64,000 nucleotides of DNA from Streptomyces sp. D2-8 (GTDB lineage Bacteria; Actinomycetota; Actinomycetes; Streptomycetales; Streptomycetaceae): contig NZ_JAAHBP010000003.1 of the NCBI RefSeq assembly GCF_023184515.1, forward strand, positions 124,001 to 188,000, given 5' to 3'. Under the pieces are notes generated by a model. It had not been told where the DNA came from. It ran no database searches and saw only the letters and a list, made by a program, of their open reading frames with translations. Each line of letters starts with the position of its first letter. Position 1 is the stretch's first letter. Positions 19,127-27,227 of this stretch are shown here, in pieces. The translations under genes and the position numbers were made by a program.

Positions 19127-20377
19127 ATGGCCATGCAGCCTTGGTTCGAGGACGCCAAGCTCGGCATCTTCGTCCACTGGGGCATCTACGCCGTCGACGG
19201 CGTCCAGGAGTCCTGGTCGTTCTACGACGACATCGTCCCGCACGGGCAGTACATGTCCCAGCTCGACCGGTTCACGGCCGCCCGCTACGACCCGCGCGAC
19301 TGGGCGAGGCTCTTCGCGCGGGCCGGTGCCAGGTACGCCGTGCTGACCAGCCGCCACCACGACGGGGTCGCCCTGTGGGACACCGCCCACGGCGACCTGA
19401 ACGTGGGCCGCGACCTGATCGCCGGCTACGCCGAGGCCCTGCGCGAGCAGGGCCTCAAGGTCGGCCTCTACTACTCCCACTCCGACTGGAACCACCCCGA
19501 CTACGCCTCCACCCGCAAGCCCGGCCGCCCGCCGGAGCTGGAGGACAACCGGTACTCCGAGGTCGCCGCCGAGTTCGAGGACCTGGACGCGTGGGAGAGG
19601 TTCCTCGCCTACCGCGACGGGCAGATCCGCGAACTCACCAGCCGTTACCGGCCCGACCTGATGTGGTTCGACGGCGAGTGGGACCGCAGCGAGGAGCAGT
19701 GGCGCATCCTCGAACTCGCCGCCCTCATCCGCTCCCGGGTACCGGACGTCGTCTTCAACGCCCGGATGCTGAGCGAGGGCGACTACGCCACCCCCGAGCA
19801 GGGCGCCCCCGTCATCCCCCCGAAGGGCCCCTGGGAGCTGTGCCTCACGATCAACGACTCCTGGGGCCACCAGCACCACGACCACCACCACAAGTCCGTC
19901 GACCAGCTGGTCCGCTACTTCACCGAGACCATCGGCGGCGGAGGCAACCTGCTCCTCAGTGTCGGTCCGCGGGAGGACGGCACGATCACGGACGAGCAGG
20001 CAGAGCGGCTGGAAGGGCTCGGCGACTGGATCGCCGGGCACGCCGAGGCCGTGTACGGCACCGTACGAGGACTCCCGCCGGGGCACCACTACGGCCCGAG
20101 CACCCTCGCCAAGGACCGCCGCACCCTCTACCTGACCCTCTTCGACGCCCCGCGCGCCGAGATCAACGTGCGCGGCCTGCTCAGCAAGGTCCGCCGGGTC
20201 TCGGTCCTGGGCAGCGGCACCGAGCTGCCCCACCACGTCACCGGCGGCCTCCACGAGACGCCCGGCATCCTCTGGATCGAGCCCCCCTCGGCGGCGGACC
20301 TCGACCCGCACGCCACCGTACTGGCCGTCGAACTGGAAGGGGAACTGGAGCTGTACCGAGGTGAGGGCCGCTTCTGA
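19127..20377 (+). CDS. GH29 alpha-L-fucosidase
   Basis: This 416-residue protein matches GH29. Evidence includes PWFEDAKLGIFVHWGIYAV at the start, TSRHHDGVALWDT, and LMWFDGEWDRSEEQW, in which the Asp of WFDGEW is the expected nucleophile. NDSWGHQ and GGGGNLLLSVGP close the barrel. There is no signal peptide. Starts at 19127 or 19133 are both in frame; I use the first. It hydrolyses terminal alpha-L-fucose. Its tight spacing after the alpha-mannosidase suggests a substrate carrying both mannose and fucose, such as N-glycan-like material. A strong hairpin follows the stop. Confidence 0.93.
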   Translation: MAMQPWFEDAKLGIFVHWGIYAVDGVQESWSFYDDIVPHGQYMSQLDRFTAARYDPRDWARLFARAGARYAVLTSRHHDGVALWDTAHGDLNVGRDLIAGYAEALREQGLKVGLYYSHSDWNHPDYASTRKPGRPPELEDNRYSEVAAEFEDLDAWERFLAYRDGQIRELTSRYRPDLMWFDGEWDRSEEQWRILELAALIRSRVPDVVFNARMLSEGDYATPEQGAPVIPPKGPWELCLTINDSWGHQHHDHHHKSVDQLVRYFTETIGGGGNLLLSVGPREDGTITDEQAERLEGLGDWIAGHAEAVYGTVRGLPPGHHYGPSTLAKDRRTLYLTLFDAPRAEINVRGLLSKVRRVSVLGSGTELPHHVTGGLHETPGILWIEPPSAADLDPHATVLAVELEGELELYRGEGRF

Positions 20378-20386
20378 CCGCCGGAT

Positions 20387-20429
20387 CGACCCACGATTCC
20401 GGCACCGGAATGCTCCCTGTCGTGGGTCG
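20387..20429. terminator. Bidirectional terminator between convergent genes
   Basis: A 10-base outer stem (CGACCCACGA, 20387-20396, with its complement at 20420-20429) encloses a second hairpin, ATTCCGG/CCGGAAT (20396-20411). It lies between the fucosidase stop (plus) and the ATP-grasp stop (minus) and could serve both. No T-run follows, which is usual in high-GC actinomycetes. Confidence 0.7.
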
Positions 20430-20539
20430 CCCCGCTCGTCCCGCCGCGGCCGAGACGAGGCGCGACCCCAGCAGTGTGTGCGACGCGCTCGCGGCCAGGT
20501 CCCAGGGACCAGGGACCAGGACCGACTGTGCGGACCCCC

Positions 20540-21676
20540 CTAGAGAGGCAGCGCCCGAGCCGCCGCCCCGACCGGGCCGACCGGTTCGGCCGACGGGGGC
20601 GCGGGTACCGCCGGCAGCGGATCCGTCGCCTCCGGCCGCTGCTGCGGCAGCGACACCGGCCGCAGCGGGCGCAGCCCCGACACCACCGTGTAGTCCTGGC
20701 CCAGGAACGGCGGAACCACCTCCCCCGGGTCCTCGCCGAGGGCCAGCTGCACGGCGGCCCAGGGGGCGTTGACCCCGCACAGGGACAGCTGGTGCAGTCC
20801 GCCGGCCGGGCGGGTGTTGACGTCCATGAGGACCGGACGGTCGCCGAACATCCGGAACTGGATGTTGGACAGGTAGTGCAGACCGAAGCCCTCGGCGATC
20901 CGCCGGGCCGGGTCCAGCCACTGCTCGTGCAGGGTGAAGCCCCGGCGGCGGCCGTTCTTGGTGCGGCCCACGGCCATCCGGAGCCGGTTGTCCGGACCGG
21001 TCAGGCAGTCCACCGACACCTCGGGCTGCTCCAGGCGCGGCATCACCAGCCAGTCGACCGGCTCCTCGGCCCCCCGCAGCGCCTCCAGCACCAGGTCGAG
21101 CGGCACGTACGGGCTCGGGAACCCGCTCAGATGCATCAGCGAGAAGGGCGTACGCGTGATCACGCGGAAGCCCACCCCGCCGGCCCCGGACGCGGGCTTG
21201 AAGCACGCCTTGTGCCCGCCTGCCTCCAACTCCTCGACAGCGGCGACGAGTTCGTCCTCCGAGCGGACCCGCCACCACGGCGGCACGGGCACGCCGATCG
21301 CCTGGACCGCCTCGTAGGCGATCACCTTGTCGTGGAAGACGGCCACGGCCTCGGGCGGCGGCGCCAGCACCGCCGTGCCGGCCGCCTCGAACTCGGCGCG
21401 GTGCGCCACGATCGCCGACTGGTGCAGCCGTGGCACGAACACATCGATGCCGCGTCGCGCGCACTGGTCCAGCGCGTACTCCACGTACCCGGCGGGGGAG
21501 AGGTTCTCGGGCTCCAGCTCGGCCGTGTCGGCGGCGGCCAGCACCGGCGAGTCGGGGTCTCCGTGGGTGGCATGGATCTCGACGGCCCGGTCGCTGGGAT
21601 TTCTCCGCAGCTGATCCATGAAGAACACGTTCTCCGCGTACGTGCGGTTGAGCCAGACGCGTACGCGAGAGACCAT
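20540..21676 (-). CDS. ATP-grasp ligase-like protein, substrate unknown
   Basis: This 378-residue protein has an N-terminal domain resembling the pre-ATP-grasp fold (VSRVRVWLNRTYAEN). An ATP-grasp core follows, with FHDKVIAYEAVQAIGVP, a lysine in HKACFKPASGAGGVGF (ATP-binding loop), and QFRMFGDRPVLMDVNTRPAGG (metal-binding Glu/Asp-Asn region). Such enzymes join a carboxylate to an amine or thiol through an acyl-phosphate. The last 60 residues are proline-rich and probably disordered. I do not recognise a specific product. It is separate from the peptide or carbamoyl-phosphate types, and no obvious partner gene is adjacent. It stands alone between a glycosidase operon and the phosphopantetheinyl transferase pair. 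Confidence 0.8.
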   Translation of the reverse strand: MVSRVRVWLNRTYAENVFFMDQLRRNPSDRAVEIHATHGDPDSPVLAAADTAELEPENLSPAGYVEYALDQCARRGIDVFVPRLHQSAIVAHRAEFEAAGTAVLAPPPEAVAVFHDKVIAYEAVQAIGVPVPPWWRVRSEDELVAAVEELEAGGHKACFKPASGAGGVGFRVITRTPFSLMHLSGFPSPYVPLDLVLEALRGAEEPVDWLVMPRLEQPEVSVDCLTGPDNRLRMAVGRTKNGRRRGFTLHEQWLDPARRIAEGFGLHYLSNIQFRMFGDRPVLMDVNTRPAGGLHQLSLCGVNAPWAAVQLALGEDPGEVVPPFLGQDYTVVSGLRPLRPVSLPQQRPEATDPLPAVPAPPSAEPVGPVGAAARALPL

Positions 21677-21793
21677 GCAGGCCGCCTTTCACGGTTCGCG
21701 GGCAGGGCTGAGCAGCCCGTGCCCGGGCAGGAAAATGGAGGGACACCAAACCGCCCCTGTGAAGGGGAGTTCTCAGTGGTGGTGTTGGGCCAG

Positions 21794-21825
21794 ATCATAC
21801 GGCTTCGGCGAGCCCTGTCGTGCAA
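21794..21825 (-). promoter_or_regulatory. Possible promoter of the ATP-grasp gene
   Basis: On the minus strand TTGCAC (21825-21820) is followed after 20 bases by TATGAT (21799-21794), a near-consensus -10. It would give a leader of about 110 bases before the ATP-grasp start at 21676. The spacing is slightly long. Nothing else definite is seen in the 253-base gap at 21677-21929. Confidence 0.4.
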
Positions 21826-21929
21826 CGCGCATGTGAAGGATTTCTCCGGCGACGGCCCCCGGGCCGCCTTGTCCCTCTCGCACGGATGTGATCTCTTGGT
21901 GGCGTCCGGGTGCGCGGAGGGGGCGAGAG

Positions 21930-22790
21930 GTGACGTCGACGGCCGGTGGCGCCGCACAACTGCTGGCCATCAGCGATCTGCACATCGGGTACCCGGAGAA
22001 CCGCGCCCTGGTCGAGGGCATGCGGCCCGGGACGGACGACGACTGGCTGCTCGTGGCCGGGGACGTCGCCGAGACCGTGGCGGACATCCGCTGGGCCCTG
22101 AAGACGCTCGCGGGCCGCTTCCGCAAGGTCGTCTGGGCGCCCGGCAACCATGAGCTGTGGACCCATCCGAGCGACTCCGTCACCCTGCGCGGTGTCGCAC
22201 GGTACGAGTACCTGGTCGAGCTGTGCCGGGAACTCGGGGTGACGACTCCCGAGGACCCCTACCCCGTCTGGGACGGCCCCGGCGGCCCGGTGGCCGTCGC
22301 CCCGCTGTTCCTGCTGTACGACTACTCGTTCCTGCCGGCCGGCTGCACCACCAAGGAGCAGGGCTTGGAGTACGCGCAGGGCACCGGGATCGTGTGCACC
22401 GACGAGTACCTGCTGCACCCCGACCCGTACCCGAGCCGGGAGGCATGGTGCCGGGCCCGGGTCGCCGAGACCGAACGCAGACTCGCCGAACTGCCCGGCG
22501 ACCTGCCGGTGATCCCCGTCAACCACTATCCGCTGCACCGGCATCCGATGGACGTGCTGTGGCACCCCGAGTTCGCCATGTGGTGCGGCACGGACCTGAC
22601 CGCCGACTGGCACCGCAGGTTCCGCGTGCACACCATGGTCTACGGCCATCTGCACATCCCCCGCACCACCCGGCACGAGGGCGTGCGCTTCGAGGAGGTG
22701 TCGGTGGGCTATCCACGCGAGTGGAGCAAGCGGTCCCGGCCGCCCGGGCGGCTGCGGCGCATCCTGCCGGGGGAGGGCGAGGAGCGGTGA
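21930..22790 (+). CDS. Calcineurin-like metallophosphoesterase, cytoplasmic
   Basis: This 286-residue protein has metallophosphoesterase blocks: AISDLHIGYPENR (D-x-H), LLVAGDVAETVADIRWAL (GD), VVWAPGNHELW (GNHE), PVNHYPL (His) and VYGHLHIPRTT (GHxH). GTG 21930 has GGAGGGG about 8 bases upstream; the longer frame does not look coding. Its stop overlaps the phosphopantetheinyl transferase start (GTGA), so the two are translationally coupled. The persistent coupling suggests a task in carrier-protein or phosphopantetheine metabolism, for example hydrolysis of a phosphodiester, but this is inference. Confidence 0.88.
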   Translation: MTSTAGGAAQLLAISDLHIGYPENRALVEGMRPGTDDDWLLVAGDVAETVADIRWALKTLAGRFRKVVWAPGNHELWTHPSDSVTLRGVARYEYLVELCRELGVTTPEDPYPVWDGPGGPVAVAPLFLLYDYSFLPAGCTTKEQGLEYAQGTGIVCTDEYLLHPDPYPSREAWCRARVAETERRLAELPGDLPVIPVNHYPLHRHPMDVLWHPEFAMWCGTDLTADWHRRFRVHTMVYGHLHIPRTTRHEGVRFEEVSVGYPREWSKRSRPPGRLRRILPGEGEER

Positions 22791-23446
22791 TCGAGGAACT
22801 GCTGCCGGAAGCCGTGGTCACCGTGGAGGCGTACGGCCACGGGGACGCGGACACCCCGCTGTACCCCGAGGAGGCGGCGCTCGTGGCACGGGCGGTCGCC
22901 AAGCGGCGCAGGGAGTTCGCCGTCGTGCGCTCCTGCGCCCGCCGCGCCATGGAGAAGCTCGGCGTGGCGCCGCAGCCGATCCTGCCGGGGGAACGCGGCG
23001 CCCCCGGCTGGCCGGCCGGGCTGGCCGGCAGCATGACCCACTGCGACGGCTACGGCGCCGCCGCCCTGGTCCGCGCCACCGACCTGGCCTCCCTGGGTAT
23101 CGACGCCGAGGTCCACGGCCCGCTGCCCGAGGGCGTCCTGCCGTCCGTGTCCCTGCCGGCCGAGGCGGACCGGCTGCGAAGGCTCGCCGCCGAACGCCCC
23201 GACATCCACTGGGACCGGCTGCTGTTCAGCGCGAAGGAGTCCGTCTACAAGGCGTGGTTCCCCCTCACCGGGAAGTGGCTGGACTTCATGGAGGCCGACA
23301 TCGAGCTCACCGCCGAGGGCACCTTCCGCGCGGCGCTGCTCGTCCCCGGGCCGCGGGTGGGCGCCCGCCGCGTCGGCCACTTCGACGGTCGCTGGACGGC
23401 GGGGCGGGGCCTGGTCGCCACGGCGGTCGCGGTACCGCACGCCTGA
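22787..23446 (+). CDS. 4'-phosphopantetheinyl transferase (EntD/Npt type)
   Basis: This 219-residue protein matches the EntD-like Sfp class. Motifs are RRREFAVVRSCARRAM (CoA binding), GSMTHCDGYGAA, LGIDAEV (magnesium-binding Asp/Glu) and FSAKESVYKAWFPLTG (catalytic Glu and Lys). It transfers 4'-phosphopantetheine from CoA to a serine of acyl or peptidyl carrier proteins, thus activating fatty-acid, polyketide or nonribosomal peptide synthases. No synthase lies in the window, so it is probably a general activating enzyme serving remote clusters. It is coupled to the preceding phosphoesterase by a GTGA overlap. Confidence 0.93.
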   Translation: MIEELLPEAVVTVEAYGHGDADTPLYPEEAALVARAVAKRRREFAVVRSCARRAMEKLGVAPQPILPGERGAPGWPAGLAGSMTHCDGYGAAALVRATDLASLGIDAEVHGPLPEGVLPSVSLPAEADRLRRLAAERPDIHWDRLLFSAKESVYKAWFPLTGKWLDFMEADIELTAEGTFRAALLVPGPRVGARRVGHFDGRWTAGRGLVATAVAVPHA

Positions 23447-23478
23447 CCCCGCAAGGAATCCCTCTCCGGCACTCCGGG

Positions 23479-23703
23479 TCAGGGCCCCGTCTCGGGGCAC
23501 CAGTTCTCCAGGAGCCGGAAGAACGCCTCCTCGTTGCCGGTCAGCCCGGCCCGCTCCAGGGCCCGCTCCGCCTCGGCGAGCACCGCGGGAGGCACGAGCG
23601 GCGGGGCGCCCTCCAGGTCGAAGGCGGCCCGGACGGTGTGCAGCAGCCGCAGATAGGCCTGGACGGCGGTGCGTTCACGATCGGTCAGAACGGCGGTGGG
23701 CAT
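23479..23703 (-). CDS. Small hypothetical protein (74 residues)
   Basis: This short helical protein (MPTAVLTDRERTAVQAYLRL...ENWCPETGP) carries no motif I recognise. Chosen ATG 23703 has GGGGAG about 11 bases upstream. The composition (Leu/Ala/Glu-rich, two amphipathic helices) looks like a real protein rather than a shadow. It converges on the phosphopantetheinyl transferase gene and lies 177 bases downstream of the ImmA/IrrE-type gene. No function is proposed. Confidence 0.6.
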   Translation of the reverse strand: MPTAVLTDRERTAVQAYLRLLHTVRAAFDLEGAPPLVPPAVLAEAERALERAGLTGNEEAFFRLLENWCPETGP

Positions 23704-23880
23704 CGGTCGGCTCTCCCCGTGTCGGCGTCGTCTCTCCCGCGCCCTCGCGGCGCGCACGCCCCGCACGGCGGTGGCGCCCCTCCAGCTTGCCGCCCACCAC
23801 TGACAATCCGGCCCCGTCGCCCTCCGGTTCGCCCGCTCGGCGGAGGCGGACCACACCACGTTGCCCCTGAGGACGGCCCG

Positions 23881-24447
23881 TCAGCCCTGCGGTCCGCGAT
23901 ACCCGAGCGACGCTTCGATCCGCCCCGCCAGATGGTCCCGCCGCGCCGGCCCGCGCGACGACGAACCGGCGAGCCACGCCCGGCACTTGCTGGCGAGCAG
24001 CAGACCGAAGCTCTCGGCCTCCTTCTCGTCGTCGAGGTCGAAGCGGGTGCGCGCGGCGACCTTCCGCACGGTCTCCTGGAGGTCGGCGCCGTCGTCGAGC
24101 AGCCGGGCCGCGACGGCGGCGCCCTCGACGTGGTGGGAGCAGTGCCCGGCCTTCATGTGCCACAGCTCGTGGCCCAGGATCACCAACTGGTGATCGGGAG
24201 CGGTGCGTTCCTCGATCACGACGAGGTCCTGTTCGGCCATGTCGAGCCACAGCCCGCTGGCGGTCCCGGGCGGGAACGCGGCCGTACGGAAGTGGACGGG
24301 GCGGCCGCGGCGTCTGCTCATGCCGTCGCACAGGGCGGCGTACAGCTCGTCGGGCCGTGCCGGCGCGGGGAGGGTCAGCTCCGCGACCAGCTCGCCGCAC
24401 AGGCGGCGCATTTCCCTACCGATGCCCACAGTTCTCCCCACGGTCAC
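23881..24447 (-). CDS. ImmA/IrrE-family metallopeptidase
   Basis: This 188-residue protein has the zinc-peptidase signature ILGHELWHMKAGH, with His93-Glu94-x-x-His97 and a downstream acidic helix (DEKEAESFG) supplying the third ligand. ImmA/IrrE enzymes cleave HTH repressors in response to DNA damage or other signals. GTG 24447 overlaps the stop of the XRE regulator (GTGA), so regulator and protease are made together. The usual relation, with the protease cutting or acting through its partner regulator, is inferred. Confidence 0.88.
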   Translation of the reverse strand: MTVGRTVGIGREMRRLCGELVAELTLPAPARPDELYAALCDGMSRRRGRPVHFRTAAFPPGTASGLWLDMAEQDLVVIEERTAPDHQLVILGHELWHMKAGHCSHHVEGAAVAARLLDDGADLQETVRKVAARTRFDLDDEKEAESFGLLLASKCRAWLAGSSSRGPARRDHLAGRIEASLGYRGPQG

Positions 24448-25127
24448 GACTCGGGCCGCTTGACGCTCTCCAGGAGCATGTCCAGCCACTCCGCGACCTT
24501 GTCGCGGTGCTGGTCGGTGGGCAGTTGCGCGGCCCGCCAGGCGATGCCGCGCACGCCGTGGTCCTGCAACAGCCGCTCCAGCGGGTCGTCCGCCGCCGCA
24601 GCCGCCTGCCGCTCGCGGTCGGCGAGCTTCTGCAGCAGCTCCTGCTCGGTGTGCTGGAGGGCGCTCACGAGCGCCTCGGGGTCCTCGGCCGTCAGGAACC
24701 CGGCGTGCACCCGGAAGAACCGCTGGAGGGCGTCGCAGTGCTCCATGGTCGGCCGACGGTCGCCGTTGATGAGGGCGCCGGCCTGCTGGCGGGACATGCC
24801 CGCGCCGTCGGCGATCTCCTGCTGGGTGTACTTGCGGCCGTTGGGCTTGAGCCGGGTCCGGCGCAACAGGTCCAGTCGCTGCAGGAACCGGGCCTGGACA
24901 TCGGGCTCGCCCGCCGGCCGGCCACTGAGCAGTGCCTTGACCACGGGGTCCGGGACCCCGGAGGCCACGGACAGCCGGCCGATGTCGAAGACCTCGGCAT
25001 GCGGCACGCCGAGCCGGTCGGCGAGCGCGCCGACACGGGAGACGACGGCCGGTAGCACGGCCGTCGGCGTGGCGCCCGGACCCTCGACGAAGCCACCCGT
25101 CACCGACAGATCTCCTACGTATCTCAC
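24444..25127 (-). CDS. XRE-family HTH regulator paired with ImmA/IrrE
   Basis: This 227-residue protein carries a helix-turn-helix at about residues 98-138 (KYTQQEIADGAGMSRQQAGALINGDRRPTMEHCDALQRFF). A helical N-terminal region and a C-terminal helix-rich region rich in Gln/Glu/Ala flank it. The first 15-20 residues (MRYVGDLSVTGG) may be leader if a later start is used. The gene overlaps the downstream metallopeptidase gene by 4 bases. Pairs of this kind control stress genes, mobile elements or differentiation. The target is unknown. A nested inverted repeat in the gap upstream (25239-25270) is a candidate operator. Confidence 0.86.
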   Translation of the reverse strand: MRYVGDLSVTGGFVEGPGATPTAVLPAVVSRVGALADRLGVPHAEVFDIGRLSVASGVPDPVVKALLSGRPAGEPDVQARFLQRLDLLRRTRLKPNGRKYTQQEIADGAGMSRQQAGALINGDRRPTMEHCDALQRFFRVHAGFLTAEDPEALVSALQHTEQELLQKLADRERQAAAAADDPLERLLQDHGVRGIAWRAAQLPTDQHRDKVAEWLDMLLESVKRPES

Positions 25128-25213
25128 AGGCTTCTCACAAGTGGATGCCGTGACCTACCCCGGCGTGAACTTCCCGGAGCGTAGCCGGTGCTTCGAACTC
25201 ACATCCAGGTCTC

Positions 25214-25270
25214 GCCACAACTGTGGCCAATTTCAGCCGTCAACAGGCACGGAATGCCACGATAGTTGAC
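25214..25270. promoter_or_regulatory. Inverted repeats in divergent XRE / MmyB-like promoter region
   Basis: Two structures lie in the 214-base gap 25128-25341. One is the palindrome GCCACA-AC-TGTGGC at 25214-25227. The other is a nested inverted repeat, GTCAAC (25239-25244) with GTTGAC (25265-25270) around GGCA/TGCC (25246-25258). GATAGT at 25261-25266 could be a plus-strand -10. They are candidate binding sites for the XRE protein. Confidence 0.45.
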
Positions 25271-25341
25271 ACGCCTCAGCTCGGGGCAGCAGGATCGGGG
25301 CGCCGCGTCAAGGCCGCACAGGCAAGAGGGGTGACCTCCCG

Positions 25342-26001
25342 ATGGCATATCAGGCAGGAGGGCAGCGGCCGGCACCGCGGCCCGTCCCCGAGACTCCCGA
25401 GGCCCAGGCCTACCTGGAGGACTACGCCGGGCTTCTGGAGGGTGTCTCCTTCCCCTCCCTCGTCGTCGACCACTGCTGGGACGTGGTGCTGACCAACGGT
25501 GCCTTCCGGTCACTTTTCCGAGAGGTCGGCCCGCATCCGACGGCCATGCCGGGCGACAACTTCCTCAGGTTCGTGCTGTTCCACCCCGACGCCCCCACGG
25601 TCCTCGGCGAGCACGAGGCGAGCTGGTGCCTGCCGATGCTCGCGCACTTCGCCCGGACCGTGGAGAGTCACGGCCCGGACCACGGACTCCAGGCCATCCG
25701 CCGCGACATCGCCCAGGACCCGATCATGGAGGCCGCCTACCGGCACGGCCTGCCGCACTGGATCCGCGCGGTCGGTGAGGACGCCGTCGAGCAGGACGGT
25801 GCCGTACGACCGCTGCTGCACCCGGATCCCCGCCGGGGCGCCACCGAGTGCCGGGTCGTCGTCGAGACGTCCAGGACGCTGGAGGAACTGGGCTGCGCCC
25901 GGGTCACGTTCGTCCTGCGCGAGGCCCGCCGCACAGCGTCCCGGGAGCGTCGCACACGCCGTACCGCCTCCCACCTGAGGGTCGTCCCCGCGGCCGACTG
26001 A
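25342..26001 (+). CDS. HTH-less MmyB-like ligand-binding protein
   Basis: This 219-residue protein resembles the C-terminal ligand-binding (PAS-like) domain of MmyB-type XRE regulators: YLEDYAGLLEGVSFPSLVVDHCWDVVLTNGAF, GDNFLRFVLFHPDAP, WCLPMLAHFARTVE. There is no helix-turn-helix before it; the protein begins only about 25 residues upstream. ATG 25342 has GAGGGG upstream. Standing alone and divergent from an XRE-ImmA pair, it could be a sensory partner or adaptor. Relatives bind small hydrophobic molecules. The C-terminus is Arg-rich. Confidence 0.75.
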   Translation: MAYQAGGQRPAPRPVPETPEAQAYLEDYAGLLEGVSFPSLVVDHCWDVVLTNGAFRSLFREVGPHPTAMPGDNFLRFVLFHPDAPTVLGEHEASWCLPMLAHFARTVESHGPDHGLQAIRRDIAQDPIMEAAYRHGLPHWIRAVGEDAVEQDGAVRPLLHPDPRRGATECRVVVETSRTLEELGCARVTFVLREARRTASRERRTRRTASHLRVVPAAD

Positions 26002-26048
26002 CCGCTCCCGCCCCTTCGCCCACCCCTGTCCGCACCCTTCCCAGAGCA

Positions 26049-26072
26049 TATGGTGTGTGACATAGTACTTAC
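26049..26072 (+). promoter_or_regulatory. Promoter of the hydroxyproline operon, probably leaderless
   Basis: An AT-rich patch directly precedes the GTG at 26073. CATAGT (26061-26066) matches four of six bases of the -10 consensus and lies 6 bases before the start codon, with no ribosome site, which suggests a leaderless mRNA. TATG (26049-26052) and CATA (26061-26064) form a weak inverted repeat that could be part of an operator for the GntR regulator at the end of the operon. Confidence 0.45.
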
Positions 26073-27227
26073 GTGAGCGAGTCGCTGACCTGCGATGTCG
26101 TGGTGGTCGGAGCCGGAGTGATCGGCGCCGCCGCCGCCCTCTACGCGGCCCGCGCGGGCCTGGACACCGTCGTGGTGGACCGGGGAGCGGTGGCCGGCGG
26201 TACGACCGGAGCGGGGGAGGGGAACCTCCTCGTCTCCGACAAGGAACCCGGACCGGAGCTCGAACTGGCCCTGCTGTCCGCCCGGCTGTGGGCCGGGCTG
26301 GCCCGGGAGGGGCTGGGCCGGGCCGTCGAGTACGAGCCCAAGGGCGGTGTCGTCGTCGCCGGCACGGAGCGGGCCCTGGCCGGGCTGGAGGAACTCGCCG
26401 CCGGGCAGCGCGCCGCCGGCGTCGAGGCCGTCTCGGTGCCGCCCGACCGGCTCACCGACCTGGAGCCGTATCTGACCCCCCACCTCGCGGGCGGCATGCA
26501 CTACCCGCAGGACGCCCAGGTGATGCCCGCCCTCGCGGCGGCGCACCTGCTGCGCGCGTCGAAGGCCCGGGTGCTCACCGGCCGGGAGATGACCGGGGTC
26601 CTGCGCGGGCCGGGCGGCGCGGTGCGCGGCGTGCGCACCGACCGGGGCGACCTCCACGCCCCCGCGGTCGTCAACGCGGCCGGCACCTGGGGCGGCGAGG
26701 TGGCGGCCCGCGCCGGAGTGTCCCTGCCGGTGCTGCCCCGGCGGGGCTTCGTCCTGGTCACCGAACCGCTGCCGCCCCGCGTCCGGCACAAGGTGTACGC
26801 CGCCGACTACGTGGCCGACGTCGCGAGCGACTCGGCGCCGCTGCAGACCTCCCCGGTGGTGGAGGGCACCCCGGCCGGGCCGGTCCTCATCGGCGCCAGC
26901 CGCGAACGGGTCGGCTTCGACCGGTCGCTGTCGCTCCCGGCGCTGCGCGCGCTGGCGGCCGGGGCGACCGGGCTCTTCCCGTTCCTCGCCGGAGTCCGGG
27001 CCATGCGCACGTACGCCGGCTTCCGGCCGTATCTGCCGGACCACCTGCCCGCGATCGGCCCCGACCCGCGGGCGCCCGGGCTCTTCCACGCCTGCGGGCA
27101 CGAGGGCGCCGGCATCGGTCTCGCTACCGGCACCGGGCATCTGATCGCCCAGGCGCTGACCGGGCGGACACCCGACCTGGACCTCGGCCCGTTCCGGCCC
27201 GACCGCTTCACCGAGGAGGCCGAGTGA
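26073..27227 (+). CDS. FAD-dependent D-amino-acid (hydroxyproline) dehydrogenase, DadA-like subunit
   Basis: This 384-residue protein starts with the FAD dinucleotide motif VVVGAGVIGAAAALYAARAG and has the DadA/glycine-oxidase fold (LAGGMHYPQDAQVMP, YAGFRPYLPDHLPAIGPDP, HACGHEGAGIGLATGTG). Its gene overlaps that of a small 2Fe-2S protein and is followed by an FAD/BFD-type protein. This three-subunit set matches bacterial D-hydroxyproline dehydrogenases that oxidise cis-4-hydroxy-D-proline to pyrroline-4-hydroxy-2-carboxylate. It leads an operon that also encodes the epimerase and the deaminase, which makes the assignment firm as a pathway. The GTG start has no ribosome site and may be leaderless. 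Confidence 0.88.
   Translation: MSESLTCDVVVVGAGVIGAAAALYAARAGLDTVVVDRGAVAGGTTGAGEGNLLVSDKEPGPELELALLSARLWAGLAREGLGRAVEYEPKGGVVVAGTERALAGLEELAAGQRAAGVEAVSVPPDRLTDLEPYLTPHLAGGMHYPQDAQVMPALAAAHLLRASKARVLTGREMTGVLRGPGGAVRGVRTDRGDLHAPAVVNAAGTWGGEVAARAGVSLPVLPRRGFVLVTEPLPPRVRHKVYAADYVADVASDSAPLQTSPVVEGTPAGPVLIGASRERVGFDRSLSLPALRALAAGATGLFPFLAGVRAMRTYAGFRPYLPDHLPAIGPDPRAPGLFHACGHEGAGIGLATGTGHLIAQALTGRTPDLDLGPFRPDRFTEEAE

Noticed and set aside
15970..19185. Minus-strand open frame of 1071 codons opposite the alpha-mannosidase
   Set aside because: GH38 motifs prove the plus-strand reading. The antisense composition is low-complexity.
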